Below, piece after piece: positions 7,378 to 16,389 of a stretch of 55,055 nt of DNA. This stretch comes from Achromobacter sp. Bel. Its GTDB lineage: Bacteria > Pseudomonadota > Gammaproteobacteria > Burkholderiales > Burkholderiaceae_B. Position 1 is the first letter of the stretch; each line of letters starts with the position of its first letter. Where the stretch lies: the NCBI RefSeq assembly GCF_012928505.1, contig NZ_JABBJN010000037.1:1-55055 (forward strand), written 5' to 3'. The translations under genes were made by a program, and so were the position numbers. Under the pieces are notes generated by a model. That model was not told where the DNA came from. It searched no databases and was given only the letters and a program-made list of their open reading frames with translations.

Positions 7378-8967
7378 ATGAACAAGACTGGCACGGTGTT
7401 GCTGGCATCGGCGGTCGGCGTACTGGCTCTGCTCGTACCCTTCTCGTTGTCGATGTTCCTGGCGCAAATGCAGGGGCGCGAGGATGCATTGGCCACGCTG
7501 CACGACATAACGGAAGAGGTGCTGCAACGCGCCGACACTGCGCGCCTGCAAATCAACGACGCCATCAGCGCCCTGAACAACCATCCCGCCGGAGCGCCTT
7601 GTTCTACGGAACAATTAGCCCGCATGGGCATGCTGTCCGGCGCTTTCAGCCATGTGGCGGGCATGGGCCGCCTGGAGGGGGATGCACTCATCTGCACCAC
7701 GCTGGGCACGCTGGACATGCGCGTCAATCTCGGCAAGCCCGACGCCAGCCGCCAATCGGGGATGCTCTTCTGGAGCGCGGTCGAATTGCCCGGTTTGCCG
7801 GGCCAGGCCTTCACCGTGGTGGGACGCGACGGGTATGCCGCGCTTGCCGACGCCGACCTTGGCCTGGATCTGCTGAACCGGAATTCGGCCCTGTCCCTGG
7901 CGTTCTTCATCGGCGCCGACCGCCAGGTCGCGGGACACCGCGGCATTATCCGCGGCGAGTGGACCAACCGCTATCGCGACCAGCTCATCCAGTTCGAAGA
8001 CGACGGCTATCTGGTGGTCATCCGGCCTTCGCGGACGACCGACAGCGCAGCGCTGGCGGCGATGCCCTTGTCGCTGGTGGCGGCCCAGGTACGGAGTTCC
8101 GCGTATGTCCTGGGGCCTGTGGGCCTTGCCCTGGGCGTGCTGCTGACAGGCGCCGTGGGCGCTGTCGCCCGGCGGCGCTTGTCCTTGAGCGGCGAGCTGC
8201 AAGCCGCTTTCGAGCGCAACGAGTTCTTCGTCGAATACCAACCCATCATCGATCTGAGCAACGGCCGCTGCGTGGGCGCCGAAGCGCTGGCCCGCTGGCG
8301 CAATGAAGACGGCGTGCTGGTCAGCCCGAACGTCTTCATCCCGCTTGCGGAGGCCCACGGCGTGATCGGACGGATCACCGCCAGAGTGATGGAGATCGTC
8401 GTGCGGGAAGCAGCCGGGCTGCTTCGGACCAACCCTGGCGTGCACATTTCCATCAACCTGTCACCCGAGGACCTGCATTCACACGATGCCCAGATACGCA
8501 TGAGGGAACTGGCCCAACACGCGGACATCCCCCCTGCCAGCCTCATGTTCGAGATCACCGAACGCGGGCTGATGGCGCCTGAAAAAGCGCGCAATGTGCT
8601 GTTGGCAGTGCGCGCAGGCGGCTTCCGCATGGCGATCGACGATTTTGGCACGGGGCATTCCAACCTGTCGTACCTGGCGACTTACGAACTGGATTTTCTT
8701 AAAATCGACAAGATGTTCGTGGACACGCTCGGCACCGGAGCGCCGACCAGCCTGGTGACCTTCCACATCATCGACCTGGCGCGCTCGCTCGGCATGCAAG
8801 TCATCGCCGAAGGCGTGGAAACGCAAGCACAGCGGGCCATCCTGCAAGCGCGCGGCGTCCAGTACGCGCAAGGCTGGCTGTTTGGCCGACCCATGAGCAT
8901 CGAGGAGCTCGAGGGATTCATTGCCCAGGTGGGTCCTGGCGCCCCGCCGTCGTCGCAATCAATCTGA
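7378..8967 (+). CDS. CSS-motif EAL-domain cyclic-di-GMP phosphodiesterase
   Basis: 529 residues from the ATG at 7378, chosen over 7366 because GGAG sits six bases before it. Two membrane helices (about 5-30 and 240-265) enclose a periplasmic domain with Cys75 and Cys106, the arrangement of CSS-motif sensors in which a disulfide controls enzyme activity. The cytoplasmic EAL domain (about 272-520) looks complete: AEALARW, INLSPEDL, ITERG, IDDFGTGHSNL, FLKIDKMF and IAEGVETQ supply the metal ligands, catalytic Lys and loop-6 Glu. It should hydrolyse c-di-GMP to pGpG at the inner membrane in response to periplasmic redox state. No GGDEF domain is present. Confidence 0.9.
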   Translation: MNKTGTVLLASAVGVLALLVPFSLSMFLAQMQGREDALATLHDITEEVLQRADTARLQINDAISALNNHPAGAPCSTEQLARMGMLSGAFSHVAGMGRLEGDALICTTLGTLDMRVNLGKPDASRQSGMLFWSAVELPGLPGQAFTVVGRDGYAALADADLGLDLLNRNSALSLAFFIGADRQVAGHRGIIRGEWTNRYRDQLIQFEDDGYLVVIRPSRTTDSAALAAMPLSLVAAQVRSSAYVLGPVGLALGVLLTGAVGAVARRRLSLSGELQAAFERNEFFVEYQPIIDLSNGRCVGAEALARWRNEDGVLVSPNVFIPLAEAHGVIGRITARVMEIVVREAAGLLRTNPGVHISINLSPEDLHSHDAQIRMRELAQHADIPPASLMFEITERGLMAPEKARNVLLAVRAGGFRMAIDDFGTGHSNLSYLATYELDFLKIDKMFVDTLGTGAPTSLVTFHIIDLARSLGMQVIAEGVETQAQRAILQARGVQYAQGWLFGRPMSIEELEGFIAQVGPGAPPSSQSI

Positions 8968-8999
8968 CGCCACCGCTGCGGCATGCTTAAATCCCGGAC

Positions 9000-9869
9000 A
9001 TGCATTCCGATTCCGCCGCCGCCTGCCAGCCGGCCGCGCCCGTGCTGACAGGCGTGCCGGCGGCGTTCGACCACCCCAATGACCGTGCCGAATTCCGTCA
9101 TGCGGCGCACCAGCCGGGCGTGGAACTGTACCGCGCGCACATCGTGCGCCATGCCTTCGAACCCCACACGCACGAGGCCTACGGCCTGGGCGCCATCGAA
9201 TCCGGGGTGGAACGCTTCCGCTACCGGGGCACGGAGCATTTGGCCCCATCGGGATCCGTCGTGCTGATGAATCCGGACGAACTGCACACCGGCCGCGCCG
9301 AGACCGAAACCGGCTGGCGCTACCGCATGGTTTACATCGATCCCGACGTGGTGGCACGCGTCACCGGGGAATCCGATTGGTGGTTTGACACGGCCGTCGG
9401 CCACGACAGCGCTGGCGCGCAGCGCGTTACCGCCCTGCTCGACATCCTGTGGCAGGCGCGTGAACCCCTGGCCTTCGACAGCGCCTTGCACACGCTGCTG
9501 GGCGAATTCCGCCGCCACGCGCAAGTGCCCCGGGCGGCGCCGAACGAAGGCGCGCTGCGCTTTTCGCCCGTCATCGATTACCTGCGCGCCCATCTGTCGC
9601 GCCGTCTGACACTGGACGAGCTCGCAGCCGTGGCAGGGCTGAGCCCGTTCCACTTCCTGCGCCGCTTCCAGGCGCAGCATCATGCCACCCCCCAACAGAT
9701 GCTGATGGCGTTGCGGCTGTTCGAAGCCAAGCGCCTGCTGGCCGCCGGCATCGAGCCCGCGCAGGTGGCGCTGGCCGCAGGCCTGACGGATCAGGCGCAT
9801 CTGACCCGCGCCTTCTCGCGCCGCTACGGCGTGACCCCCGCTCGCTACCAGAAGCAGGTCCGCAGTTAG
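9000..9869 (+). CDS. AraC family regulator with N-terminal cupin-like sensing domain
   Basis: 289 residues. The first half has the AraC-binding cupin pattern (HAFEPHTHEAYGLGAIESG, then LMNPDELHTG). The last hundred residues hold the two helix-turn-helix units (LTLDELAAVAGLSPFHFLRR and AQVALAAGLTDQAHLTRAFS) and the closing GVTPARYQKQ. The next gene, an EamA permease, follows 79 bases later on the same strand; AraC/EamA pairs of this sort usually represent regulator and target exporter. The inducer is unknown. Confidence 0.9.
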   Translation: MHSDSAAACQPAAPVLTGVPAAFDHPNDRAEFRHAAHQPGVELYRAHIVRHAFEPHTHEAYGLGAIESGVERFRYRGTEHLAPSGSVVLMNPDELHTGRAETETGWRYRMVYIDPDVVARVTGESDWWFDTAVGHDSAGAQRVTALLDILWQAREPLAFDSALHTLLGEFRRHAQVPRAAPNEGALRFSPVIDYLRAHLSRRLTLDELAAVAGLSPFHFLRRFQAQHHATPQQMLMALRLFEAKRLLAAGIEPAQVALAAGLTDQAHLTRAFSRRYGVTPARYQKQVRS

Positions 9870-9948
9870 CGGGCGCATCGCAATCTGGTACAAGACGGGC
9901 CCGCTACGCGCTGGCTAGACTGCCCGCATTGATCACCGGGAGCAATAT

Positions 9949-10908
9949 ATGTGGGCGGGAACGCTTTATGCCCTGGCCGCCGGCCTGATGTGGGGGCTGG
10001 TATTCGTGGGGCCCCTGCTGCTGCCGGAATACCCAGCCGCGCTGCAATCCGTAGCGCGCTACCTGGCGTTCGGCCTGATCGCGCTGCCGCTGGCGTGGCT
10101 GGACCGCCACCGCCTGCGCCTGTTGACCCGAGCCGACTGGATCGAGGCCCTGAAGCTGGCCGCCATCGGCAACCTGCTGTACTACCTGTGCCTGGCCAGC
10201 GCCATCCAGCGCGCGGGCGGCCCCGTCCCCACCATGATCATCGGCACGCTGCCGGTCGTCATCGCCGTCTGCGCCAACCTGCGCAATGCGCGCCGCGACG
10301 GCAAGCTGCCCTGGAAGCGTCTGGCGCCGTCGCTGGCCCTGATTGCGCTGGGCATCGGCTGCGTCAACCAGGTGGAGCTGCAAGCGCTTCGGCAGGAGGC
10401 CGATGCCGACCTGTCGCGCTATGCCGTCGGCGCGCTACTGGCGTTGGGCGCCGTCGCCTGCTGGACCTGGTATCCGTTGCGCAACGCCGATTGGCTGCGC
10501 GCGCATCCGGACCGCAGTCCCAGCACCTGGGCAACGGCCCAGGGCGTGGCCACCCTGCCCCTTGCCCTGGCGGGCTACGCCATGCTGTGGGGCGGCATGG
10601 CCGCCACCGGCAGCGGTTTCGCCATGCCGTGGGGTCCGCGCCCGGAGGTATTCCTGGGCCTGATGATCATCATTGGCCTGTTCGCGTCCTGGCTGGGCAC
10701 GCTGTGCTGGAACGAGGCCAGCCAACGGCTGCCCACCGCATTGGCCGGCCAGCTGATCGTGTTCGAAACGCTGGCGGCGCTGGCCTACGCCTTTATCCTG
10801 CGCGGCACGATGCCCGAACCGCTGACGATGGCAGGCATCGCATTGCTGGTGGTCGGCGTGCTGCGCGCGGTGCGCGTCAAGCCCGAGCCGGTTCCCGCGG
10901 CGGTTTGA
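9949..10908 (+). CDS. EamA/DMT superfamily transporter
   Basis: 319 residues, the standard length for a ten-helix EamA protein built from two five-helix repeats. It begins at once with a membrane helix (WAGTLYALAAGLMWGLVFVG) and keeps alternating helices to a short basic tail. The start has GGGAG six bases upstream; TAGACT at 9916-9921 is a possible -10 element. Family members export amino acids or other small metabolites; the cargo here is unknown. It is probably controlled by the AraC regulator just upstream. Confidence 0.88.
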   Translation: MWAGTLYALAAGLMWGLVFVGPLLLPEYPAALQSVARYLAFGLIALPLAWLDRHRLRLLTRADWIEALKLAAIGNLLYYLCLASAIQRAGGPVPTMIIGTLPVVIAVCANLRNARRDGKLPWKRLAPSLALIALGIGCVNQVELQALRQEADADLSRYAVGALLALGAVACWTWYPLRNADWLRAHPDRSPSTWATAQGVATLPLALAGYAMLWGGMAATGSGFAMPWGPRPEVFLGLMIIIGLFASWLGTLCWNEASQRLPTALAGQLIVFETLAALAYAFILRGTMPEPLTMAGIALLVVGVLRAVRVKPEPVPAAV

Positions 10909-11004
10909 CTTTGGCGGCCTGACCTCCCCGGCCCGACCGCCATTGCCTGACCGCCATTGCCTGACCATAGCGACCTGACCACGGCGACCCGACTACAACC
11001 GCCC
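10907..11004. repeat. Imperfect tandem array of a 14-bp unit
   Basis: Seven consecutive 14-base units beginning GAC or GACC fill the space between the stop of the EamA gene and the stop of the converging HAD gene. Units 10935-10948 and 10949-10962 are identical (GACCGCCATTGCCT); the others differ at 4-9 positions but keep the GAC(C/T) start and mostly a C(C/T) end. The array begins inside the EamA stop codon. Confidence 0.75.
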
Positions 11005-11006
11005 AA

Positions 11007-11675
11007 CTACAGCAAATCAGGCAGCCGGCGCAGGTCGTCGATCACCTCGGACGCGCCTTCGTCCAGCAGTCGCTGGCGCTGGTCCGGCCCGTTATGCGAT
11101 GCGCCCACGTAACCCACGGCCCGCATGCGCGCGGCGCGGGCGGCGCGCACGCCCGGCACGCTGTCTTCCACCACCACGCAGTCCAGGATGGCGGCGCGCA
11201 TCTGGCGCGCCGCGAACAGGAAGACGTCCGGCGCCGGTTTGCCTTTGGCCACCTGCGCCGTGCTGAACACGTTGGGTGCGAAGGCGTCCCACAGCCCCAC
11301 CAGCTTCAGCGCCGCTTCCAGTTTGGGCGGCGTGCTGCTGGAGGCCACGCAGATCTCCAACCCGCGTGCCCGCAGCGTGGCCAGGGTTTCATGCACGTAG
11401 GGCAACACCCGCAACTCTTGCCGGAATGTCGTTTCCAGGCGATCGGCATACTGCCGCGCGAAGCCGTCGGGCAAGGTGCAGGCGTTCTCGGCCTGCAGGG
11501 TCTGCCACATGTCGGCATCGGGAATCCCGGCGAACCGACGGGCGGCGTCTTCCGGGGTGATGGCAATACCGTGTTCGGCCAGCGCGCGCGACTGGGCGCG
11601 CGCCGCAATGATTTCACTATCGATCAAAACACCGTCGCAATCGAAGATCACGAGGCGGGTGGCAGGCGTAGGCAT
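11007..11675 (-). CDS. HAD family hydrolase (beta-phosphoglucomutase/phosphoglycolate phosphatase-like)
   Basis: 222 residues from the ATG at 11675, which has GGAG five bases upstream; a longer reading from 11702 is possible. The four HAD motifs are visible: the nucleophile segment IFDCDGVLIDSE, a Ser/Thr motif at CVASSST, the Lys of KGKPAPDVF and the acidic VVEDSVPGV. A helical cap lies between motifs I and II (about 20-85), as in subclass I phosphatases. It should dephosphorylate a small phosphorylated metabolite in the cytoplasm; the substrate is not evident. It converges on the EamA gene across the 14-bp repeats. Confidence 0.88.
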   Translation of the reverse strand: MPTPATRLVIFDCDGVLIDSEIIAARAQSRALAEHGIAITPEDAARRFAGIPDADMWQTLQAENACTLPDGFARQYADRLETTFRQELRVLPYVHETLATLRARGLEICVASSSTPPKLEAALKLVGLWDAFAPNVFSTAQVAKGKPAPDVFLFAARQMRAAILDCVVVEDSVPGVRAARAARMRAVGYVGASHNGPDQRQRLLDEGASEVIDDLRRLPDLL

Positions 11676-11771
11676 GGCGGCTCCAACAGAATCGACCTCC
11701 ATGATAGGCCTGCTTCATGACGCCGCGCCAACCGCTTGACCGCCTGGCAACGGGCGGGCACGCCCTGTCGC

Positions 11772-12950
11772 CTACAGGCGCGCGGCGCGCACCCGGCGCA
11801 AGCAAGCGGCGATCGCCACCCCGCCCAGGCCCGCCGCCAGCACGACGTAGGACGCCGACGCCCAGCCGTAGCGGTCGATCACCCCGCCCACCGTGACCGG
11901 GCCGATCACCTGACCCAGATTACTGCCCTGCATCACCAGGCCCACCGACGCCGCCGTCAACGCCGGGCGCGGCGCCACCAGCGGCGCAGTGCCCAGCAGG
12001 GTCGCGGGGATCAGGCCGCCCACGGCGGAAAACAGCACGCATAGCAGAAAGGTCGGCATCGCCGGCAACACCGACCGGAAGATCAGCAACGCCACCACGC
12101 CCATCGTCACGCTGGCCGCGGCGATCAGCGTCGACCGTCGCCAGCCGCGCGCAAGCAACATGCCCGCGCCCAGGTTGCCGATGATGTTGGCGGCGCTGGC
12201 GATCGCGCTGTACAGGCCCGCCTGCGCGAGCGTCAGTCCCAGTTGCTCCATCAGCAACACGGGCAGAAAGGTGAACAGCGCAAAGAACATCAAGCTGTAC
12301 AGCGTGAACGACAGCGCCAGCAGCACCGGCCCCGCCGCGCCCAGCGTATCGGCGGTGTCCTGACGTAAACCGCCCCAGGACAGGTTGGCGCTGCCGGGCA
12401 CGGCCGGCGCCAGCGCCGCGACGCAGGCCAGCGCCACCCCCACCGCGGCCCCCGCGCACCACCAGTACGCCTGCCAGTGGTCAAAGGCCTGCGACGCCAG
12501 CATCGCGACAGCCATGCCGGCAGGCATATAGCAGCTCCAGAGCGCAAAGGCGAAATCCCGGTTCTGGGCCGACACCATGCGCTGCAACGCGGCCGGCCCG
12601 GCCACCGTGATCATCAGGAAACCCAGGCCTTCTACCACGCGGGACGCCAGCAGGATGCCGTAGCCCGGTGCGGTGGCGCCCGCCACCGTCCCCAACGCCG
12701 TCGCGGCCAGGCCCAGCAACAGCATGCGCCGCGCGCCGAAGCGGGCGATCACGCCGCCCGCCGCAATCCCGCCGATCACGCCCAGGATCGAAAACACGGC
12801 GGTCAATGTGCCGATCGAGGCCAGGTCCAGCCCCATGTCCTGGCGCAGCAGCGGCGCGGCGATGATGACCTTGCCCACCTGCAACGACGCCACCACGCCC
12901 GCGCCCACGATGGCCAGCACCCCGGCCCACCGGGTTTCACCCTGATTCAT
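11772..12950 (-). CDS. Major facilitator superfamily transporter
   Basis: 392 residues from the ATG at 12950 (MNQGETRWAGVL), preceded by AGAGG at good spacing; the open frame extends further upstream without homologous character. Twelve membrane helices are expected. The loop 2-3 motif appears as GVIARFGARRMLLLG. The protein resembles the CynX/NimT-like branch of small-molecule permeases, but the substrate cannot be named. It is divergent from the LysR gene at 13057, with about 105 AT-richer bases between them, which makes it the likely target of that regulator. Confidence 0.87.
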   Translation of the reverse strand: MNQGETRWAGVLAIVGAGVVASLQVGKVIIAAPLLRQDMGLDLASIGTLTAVFSILGVIGGIAAGGVIARFGARRMLLLGLAATALGTVAGATAPGYGILLASRVVEGLGFLMITVAGPAALQRMVSAQNRDFAFALWSCYMPAGMAVAMLASQAFDHWQAYWWCAGAAVGVALACVAALAPAVPGSANLSWGGLRQDTADTLGAAGPVLLALSFTLYSLMFFALFTFLPVLLMEQLGLTLAQAGLYSAIASAANIIGNLGAGMLLARGWRRSTLIAAASVTMGVVALLIFRSVLPAMPTFLLCVLFSAVGGLIPATLLGTAPLVAPRPALTAASVGLVMQGSNLGQVIGPVTVGGVIDRYGWASASYVVLAAGLGGVAIAACLRRVRAARL

Positions 12951-13056
12951 CCCAACCTCTCTTCCCATGCGATCCCGACAGCATGCCTGCGGGCGCTGAT
13001 CCTGATAAGTGATAATCTTTTGATGAGACCGATCGATTGAATAGATCAGCCGGAAG

Positions 13057-13962
13057 ATGATAGACGCTCTGACGCTGGACCAACTGCGCGTGTTCGCCGC
13101 CGTCGCCGATACCGGCAGCTTCCGGGCCGCCGGGCGCAGCCTGTCGCGCGTGCAGTCGGCGGTCAGCCACGCCATCGCCACGATGGAGGGCCAACTGGGC
13201 GTGACGCTGTTCGACCGCAGTGGCCGGCGGCCGGTCATGACGCCCCAAGGCCAGGCCCTGCTGGTCAATGCCCGCGACATCCTGTTGCGCATGGACGCCC
13301 TGCGCGCCCGGGCGCAAGGCCTGGGCGAAGGCGTCGAGCTGGCACTGTCGCTGGTGGTGGACACGCTGTTTCCCATCGCGGCTGTCGGCACTGCGCTCAA
13401 CGCCATGCGCGCCGCTTACCCGACGGTCGCGACCCGCGTGTCCGTCCTGCCGCTGGGCGGTCCCCTTGATGCCTTGCTGACCGGCAGCCACACGCTGGGC
13501 ATCATCGCCGGCGAACATTTTCGCCACCCGCGCATCGCCGTGCAGGCGCTGTCGTCGGTGCAGATGGTCGCCGTCGTCGGTGCCGCCCACCCACTGGCCC
13601 AGCGCCCACCTGCCGACGCCGCGCTGGGCGCGCCGGAACTGGCCGACCACTTGCAGATCGTGCAATCGGACCCGTCCACCCTGACCGAAGGGCGCGACTT
13701 CGCGGTGCTGTCGCCGCAGACGTGCCGCGTCAGCGGCCAGGACACCAAGCATGCGCTGATCCTGGCAGGCGTGGGCTGGGGCCGCCTGCCGCTGTGGCTG
13801 GTGGAACGCGACCTGGCCGAAGGCCGGCTGCTGCGCCTGCCCACGGACAGCCTGGGCCGCGCAAGCCAAGTCGCCACCGAAACCTATCTCGCCCATCGCA
13901 TCGACCTACCCTTGGGTCCCGCGGCACGCGCGCTCGCGGCCGCGCTTCGCGACGCCGGCTAG
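13057..13962 (+). CDS. LysR family transcriptional regulator
   Basis: 301 residues. An N-terminal winged helix-turn-helix (LDQLRVFAAVADTGSFRAAG, then SAVSHAIATMEGQLGVTLFD) is followed by a periplasmic-binding-like effector domain from about residue 95. It is divergent from the MFS gene at 12950 and probably controls it; the intergenic stretch (12951-13056) has the repeats TGATAAG and TGATAAT. Its TAG stop (13960-13962) overlaps the stop of the converging DUF169 gene (13959-13961). Confidence 0.9.
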   Translation: MIDALTLDQLRVFAAVADTGSFRAAGRSLSRVQSAVSHAIATMEGQLGVTLFDRSGRRPVMTPQGQALLVNARDILLRMDALRARAQGLGEGVELALSLVVDTLFPIAAVGTALNAMRAAYPTVATRVSVLPLGGPLDALLTGSHTLGIIAGEHFRHPRIAVQALSSVQMVAVVGAAHPLAQRPPADAALGAPELADHLQIVQSDPSTLTEGRDFAVLSPQTCRVSGQDTKHALILAGVGWGRLPLWLVERDLAEGRLLRLPTDSLGRASQVATETYLAHRIDLPLGPAARALAAALRDAG

Positions 13963-14756
13963 GCCTTCCCGGGCACTTGCGCATAGCTCACGCCCATCCC
14001 GGCCCGCACATCGTTCTGGATGCCGTAGGGCGCAATCGGATAACGCAATCCATTGGCGGCCAACGCCTTCATGCCCGCGATCGCCACCGGCAGATAACGC
14101 GGCGGCAGCGCCATCAACATCTCTTCGTCGGGCACGCCGCCATAGCGGCGTTCAGCGAAACAGGGCAAGGACAAGCTCGGTTCGCCCGTGGCCAGCGCCC
14201 GGCCCCACGAATCCGCACAGGCCGTCTCGCCCACCACGCTCCAATCGAAGCGCCGGTAGTTCTTCCATTGCAGGCCGTTGATCAGAATGATCATCTGGCC
14301 CGGGGTGGCGTACACCAGGCAGATGTCCGGCGGGTCCAGCCGGCCCGAGGCCAGCGGCGACACCACCAGCCCCCGATACTTGCCCGCCGGCACACAGGAC
14401 AACGCCTCCTGGCGCGCCCGCGCGTCCGCCTCGGTCGCATGCCACACGCCCACGTAGTCCTTGCCGCTTTTCCAGGCCTCGTCCTGCGGTCCCAAGCCGA
14501 CCACCGCGCGGCATTGCGAGCCGACCAGGTCGTCCCCGGTAATGCCCACCGTCCAACCCAGCCGCGCCGCCATGCCGACGATCTGATCGGTCGTATGCGT
14601 GGCTTGGGGCCGCCGCAACCCCTTCACCCCAGCCATGGCGGCCTCATCCTCGAACAGCTTCATGCCGATGACTGTGGTTTTCAACCGCAGCAGCTTGTTC
14701 AGGTCGTCGACCAGCGACGCCCAGTCAAGGGGCGTGTCGTGCGTTGTCTCTTCCAT
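13959..14756 (-). CDS. DUF169 family protein
   Basis: 265 residues from the ATG at 14756, with AAGGA a few bases upstream. It matches the DUF169 pattern: an N-terminal LLRLKTTVIGMKLFEDE, a Cys in GSQCRAVVGLG, and the later LSCVPAGKYRGLVVSPL, NYRRFDWSVVGETACADSWG and LSLPCFAERRYGG. The conserved Cys residues suggest metal or redox chemistry, but the family has no established function. It converges on the LysR gene and shares two bases of stop codon with it. No operon partner is apparent. Confidence 0.82.
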   Translation of the reverse strand: MEETTHDTPLDWASLVDDLNKLLRLKTTVIGMKLFEDEAAMAGVKGLRRPQATHTTDQIVGMAARLGWTVGITGDDLVGSQCRAVVGLGPQDEAWKSGKDYVGVWHATEADARARQEALSCVPAGKYRGLVVSPLASGRLDPPDICLVYATPGQMIILINGLQWKNYRRFDWSVVGETACADSWGRALATGEPSLSLPCFAERRYGGVPDEEMLMALPPRYLPVAIAGMKALAANGLRYPIAPYGIQNDVRAGMGVSYAQVPGKA

Positions 14757-14889
14757 TCCCGTCCTTTGGACTGTTGTGCGCGGCGGATGCCAGCGTTGGA
14801 TGTCTGGGGATTTTACGGAATTGGAAGGCAGTAGCACTGCGTGCAGGTGGCGCAAGCCTGGCAGCGCAGAAGCGTTGACGCGTCGACGT

Positions 14890-15318
14890 TCAAGACAACC
14901 GCTTCATCAAGTACTTTGACGATTCCTCATACCCTTGCCGGTAATAGAACCGGTGCGCGTCCGCTCTGCGTTCATGGCAGTGCACTTCGATGCGGTCGCA
15001 TCCTCGCGCGCGGGCCAGGTCTTCAGCCGCCGCTTCCAGTTGCCGACCCACGCCTGCGCTGCGCGCCTGATCGCTGACGCAGAAATACGTGATGCGGCAA
15101 AAATCGCCCGGCAGCGCCAGCTGGATCATGAAATGCAATCCGATAAAACCCAGCAGCTGACCTGCCTCATCTTCGGCGACCAGCAGCCGGGCATCGGGGT
15201 GCGCCGCCAATTGGGAGATCTTCCGCGGCACGAAGGACGCGGTGCCCGGGTAGTCCAATTGCGTCAGCAATGCCGTGATGGCGGCGCTGTCCTGGGGTGT
15301 GGCGGTGCGGATCTGCAT
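14890..15318 (-). CDS. GNAT family N-acetyltransferase
   Basis: 142 residues from the ATG at 15318 (MQIRTATPQDSAAITALL), which has GGAAG six bases before it; the open frame upstream is not protein-like. It has the acetyl-CoA loop as DQARSAGVGRQLEAAAEDLA and a final RFYYRQGYEESSKYLMKRL typical of small GNAT enzymes. It should acetylate an amine substrate, unidentified. It lies between the DUF169 gene and a LysR gene, all on the minus strand, but the gaps of about 100 bases leave operon membership open. Confidence 0.87.
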   Translation of the reverse strand: MQIRTATPQDSAAITALLTQLDYPGTASFVPRKISQLAAHPDARLLVAEDEAGQLLGFIGLHFMIQLALPGDFCRITYFCVSDQARSAGVGRQLEAAAEDLARARGCDRIEVHCHERRADAHRFYYRQGYEESSKYLMKRLS

Positions 15319-15412
15319 AAGGGCTTCCGGTGGATGTGTGCAAGAAAGCGCGAAAGCGTATGACAGCACCGTGTCCGCGCCATGACAAGCACGCCGGGTC
15401 CGCCCGCCCCGC

Positions 15413-16291
15413 CTACCCCGCCTTGTCATCTCGCTGCAACATGGCGAACAGCGCCTTGACCGGCGCGCTGTCCATCGCCTGCGCAGAGGCCGCCAGGCTG
15501 AACGACCGGTACAGCGGCGACGCCAGCCGCATTACCCGCAAGCCCCGCCGGCTTTCCGGCAAGGTCAGCGCAGGCACCAGCGTCACGCCCAGGCCTTCGC
15601 GGACCAGGGCGAAGGCGCTGGCCCAGTCGCGGACCGAGGCGCGCACGTCAGCGATGGCCAGGCCGGCATCGGCCGCCAGGCTTTGCGCGTGCACGCTGCA
15701 CCCGCCGGTGGCCAGCACGAAGGGCTGAGCCGCCAGTTCCGCCAACGCGACAGCGCTGCCGGAGCGCGCCAGCGGATGCGCGGCGGGCAGCACCGCTATC
15801 CATTCGTCCTGGCCCAAGGGACATACGGACCTGCCGGGCGCGGCGTTCAACACGACGCCCACGTCCACGGTGCCCGCGGCCAACAAGGTTTCGACTTCAT
15901 CGTCGGTGGCTTCCAGCGATATCACGTCGATCTCGGGGTGCTGTTGCCGGAAACGGCGCAACACCGGCGGCAGCACGGTCGAGAACACCATCGGGAAACT
16001 GGCCAGCCGCAGCGTGCCGCCTTGGGCGCCCCGCGCCTCACGCGACAAGGCCTGGATGCGATGCAGCGCCCCCAGCATGGCCCGGGCTTCGTCCGCCACG
16101 CGCAGCCCCAACGCCGTCGGCACGGTCTGCCGGCGCTCGCGCGTGAAGAGCGGCGCGCCCAGCGTGTCTTCCAATTGCGCGATCGCCTGGCTGGCGCCGG
16201 ACTGGGTCATGCCCACCTGCGCGGCGGCGTGCGTGATGTTGCCGGCGTCCACCACCGCCAGCACCAGCCGCCAATGCATCAGGTTCATCAT
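15413..16291 (-). CDS. LysR family transcriptional regulator
   Basis: 292 residues, start at 16291 with AGAGGTG five bases upstream. The HTH reads MHWRLVLAVVDAGNITHAAA then SGASQAIAQLEDTLGAPLFT; the effector domain follows from about residue 90. It is divergent from the glutathione S-transferase gene at 16390, with a short A/T-rich stretch (about 16300-16335) between the two starts, where a LysR operator and both promoters are likely. Control of that GST is inferred from position. Confidence 0.9.
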   Translation of the reverse strand: MMNLMHWRLVLAVVDAGNITHAAAQVGMTQSGASQAIAQLEDTLGAPLFTRERRQTVPTALGLRVADEARAMLGALHRIQALSREARGAQGGTLRLASFPMVFSTVLPPVLRRFRQQHPEIDVISLEATDDEVETLLAAGTVDVGVVLNAAPGRSVCPLGQDEWIAVLPAAHPLARSGSAVALAELAAQPFVLATGGCSVHAQSLAADAGLAIADVRASVRDWASAFALVREGLGVTLVPALTLPESRRGLRVMRLASPLYRSFSLAASAQAMDSAPVKALFAMLQRDDKAG

Positions 16292-16389
16292 GGCATCACC
16301 TCTACTTATGTCATATTTCTAAAAAAGTAATTTTACCGATGCTTTGCACAGCCTCAAGCTGGGCATCCTGTTGACCCCGGAACCCACCC

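Noticed and set aside
6636..8306. Long open frame spanning the end of the sigma gene and start of the EAL gene
   Set aside because: It is Arg/Pro/Ala-rich, crosses two well-supported genes in another frame and has no recognisable domain.
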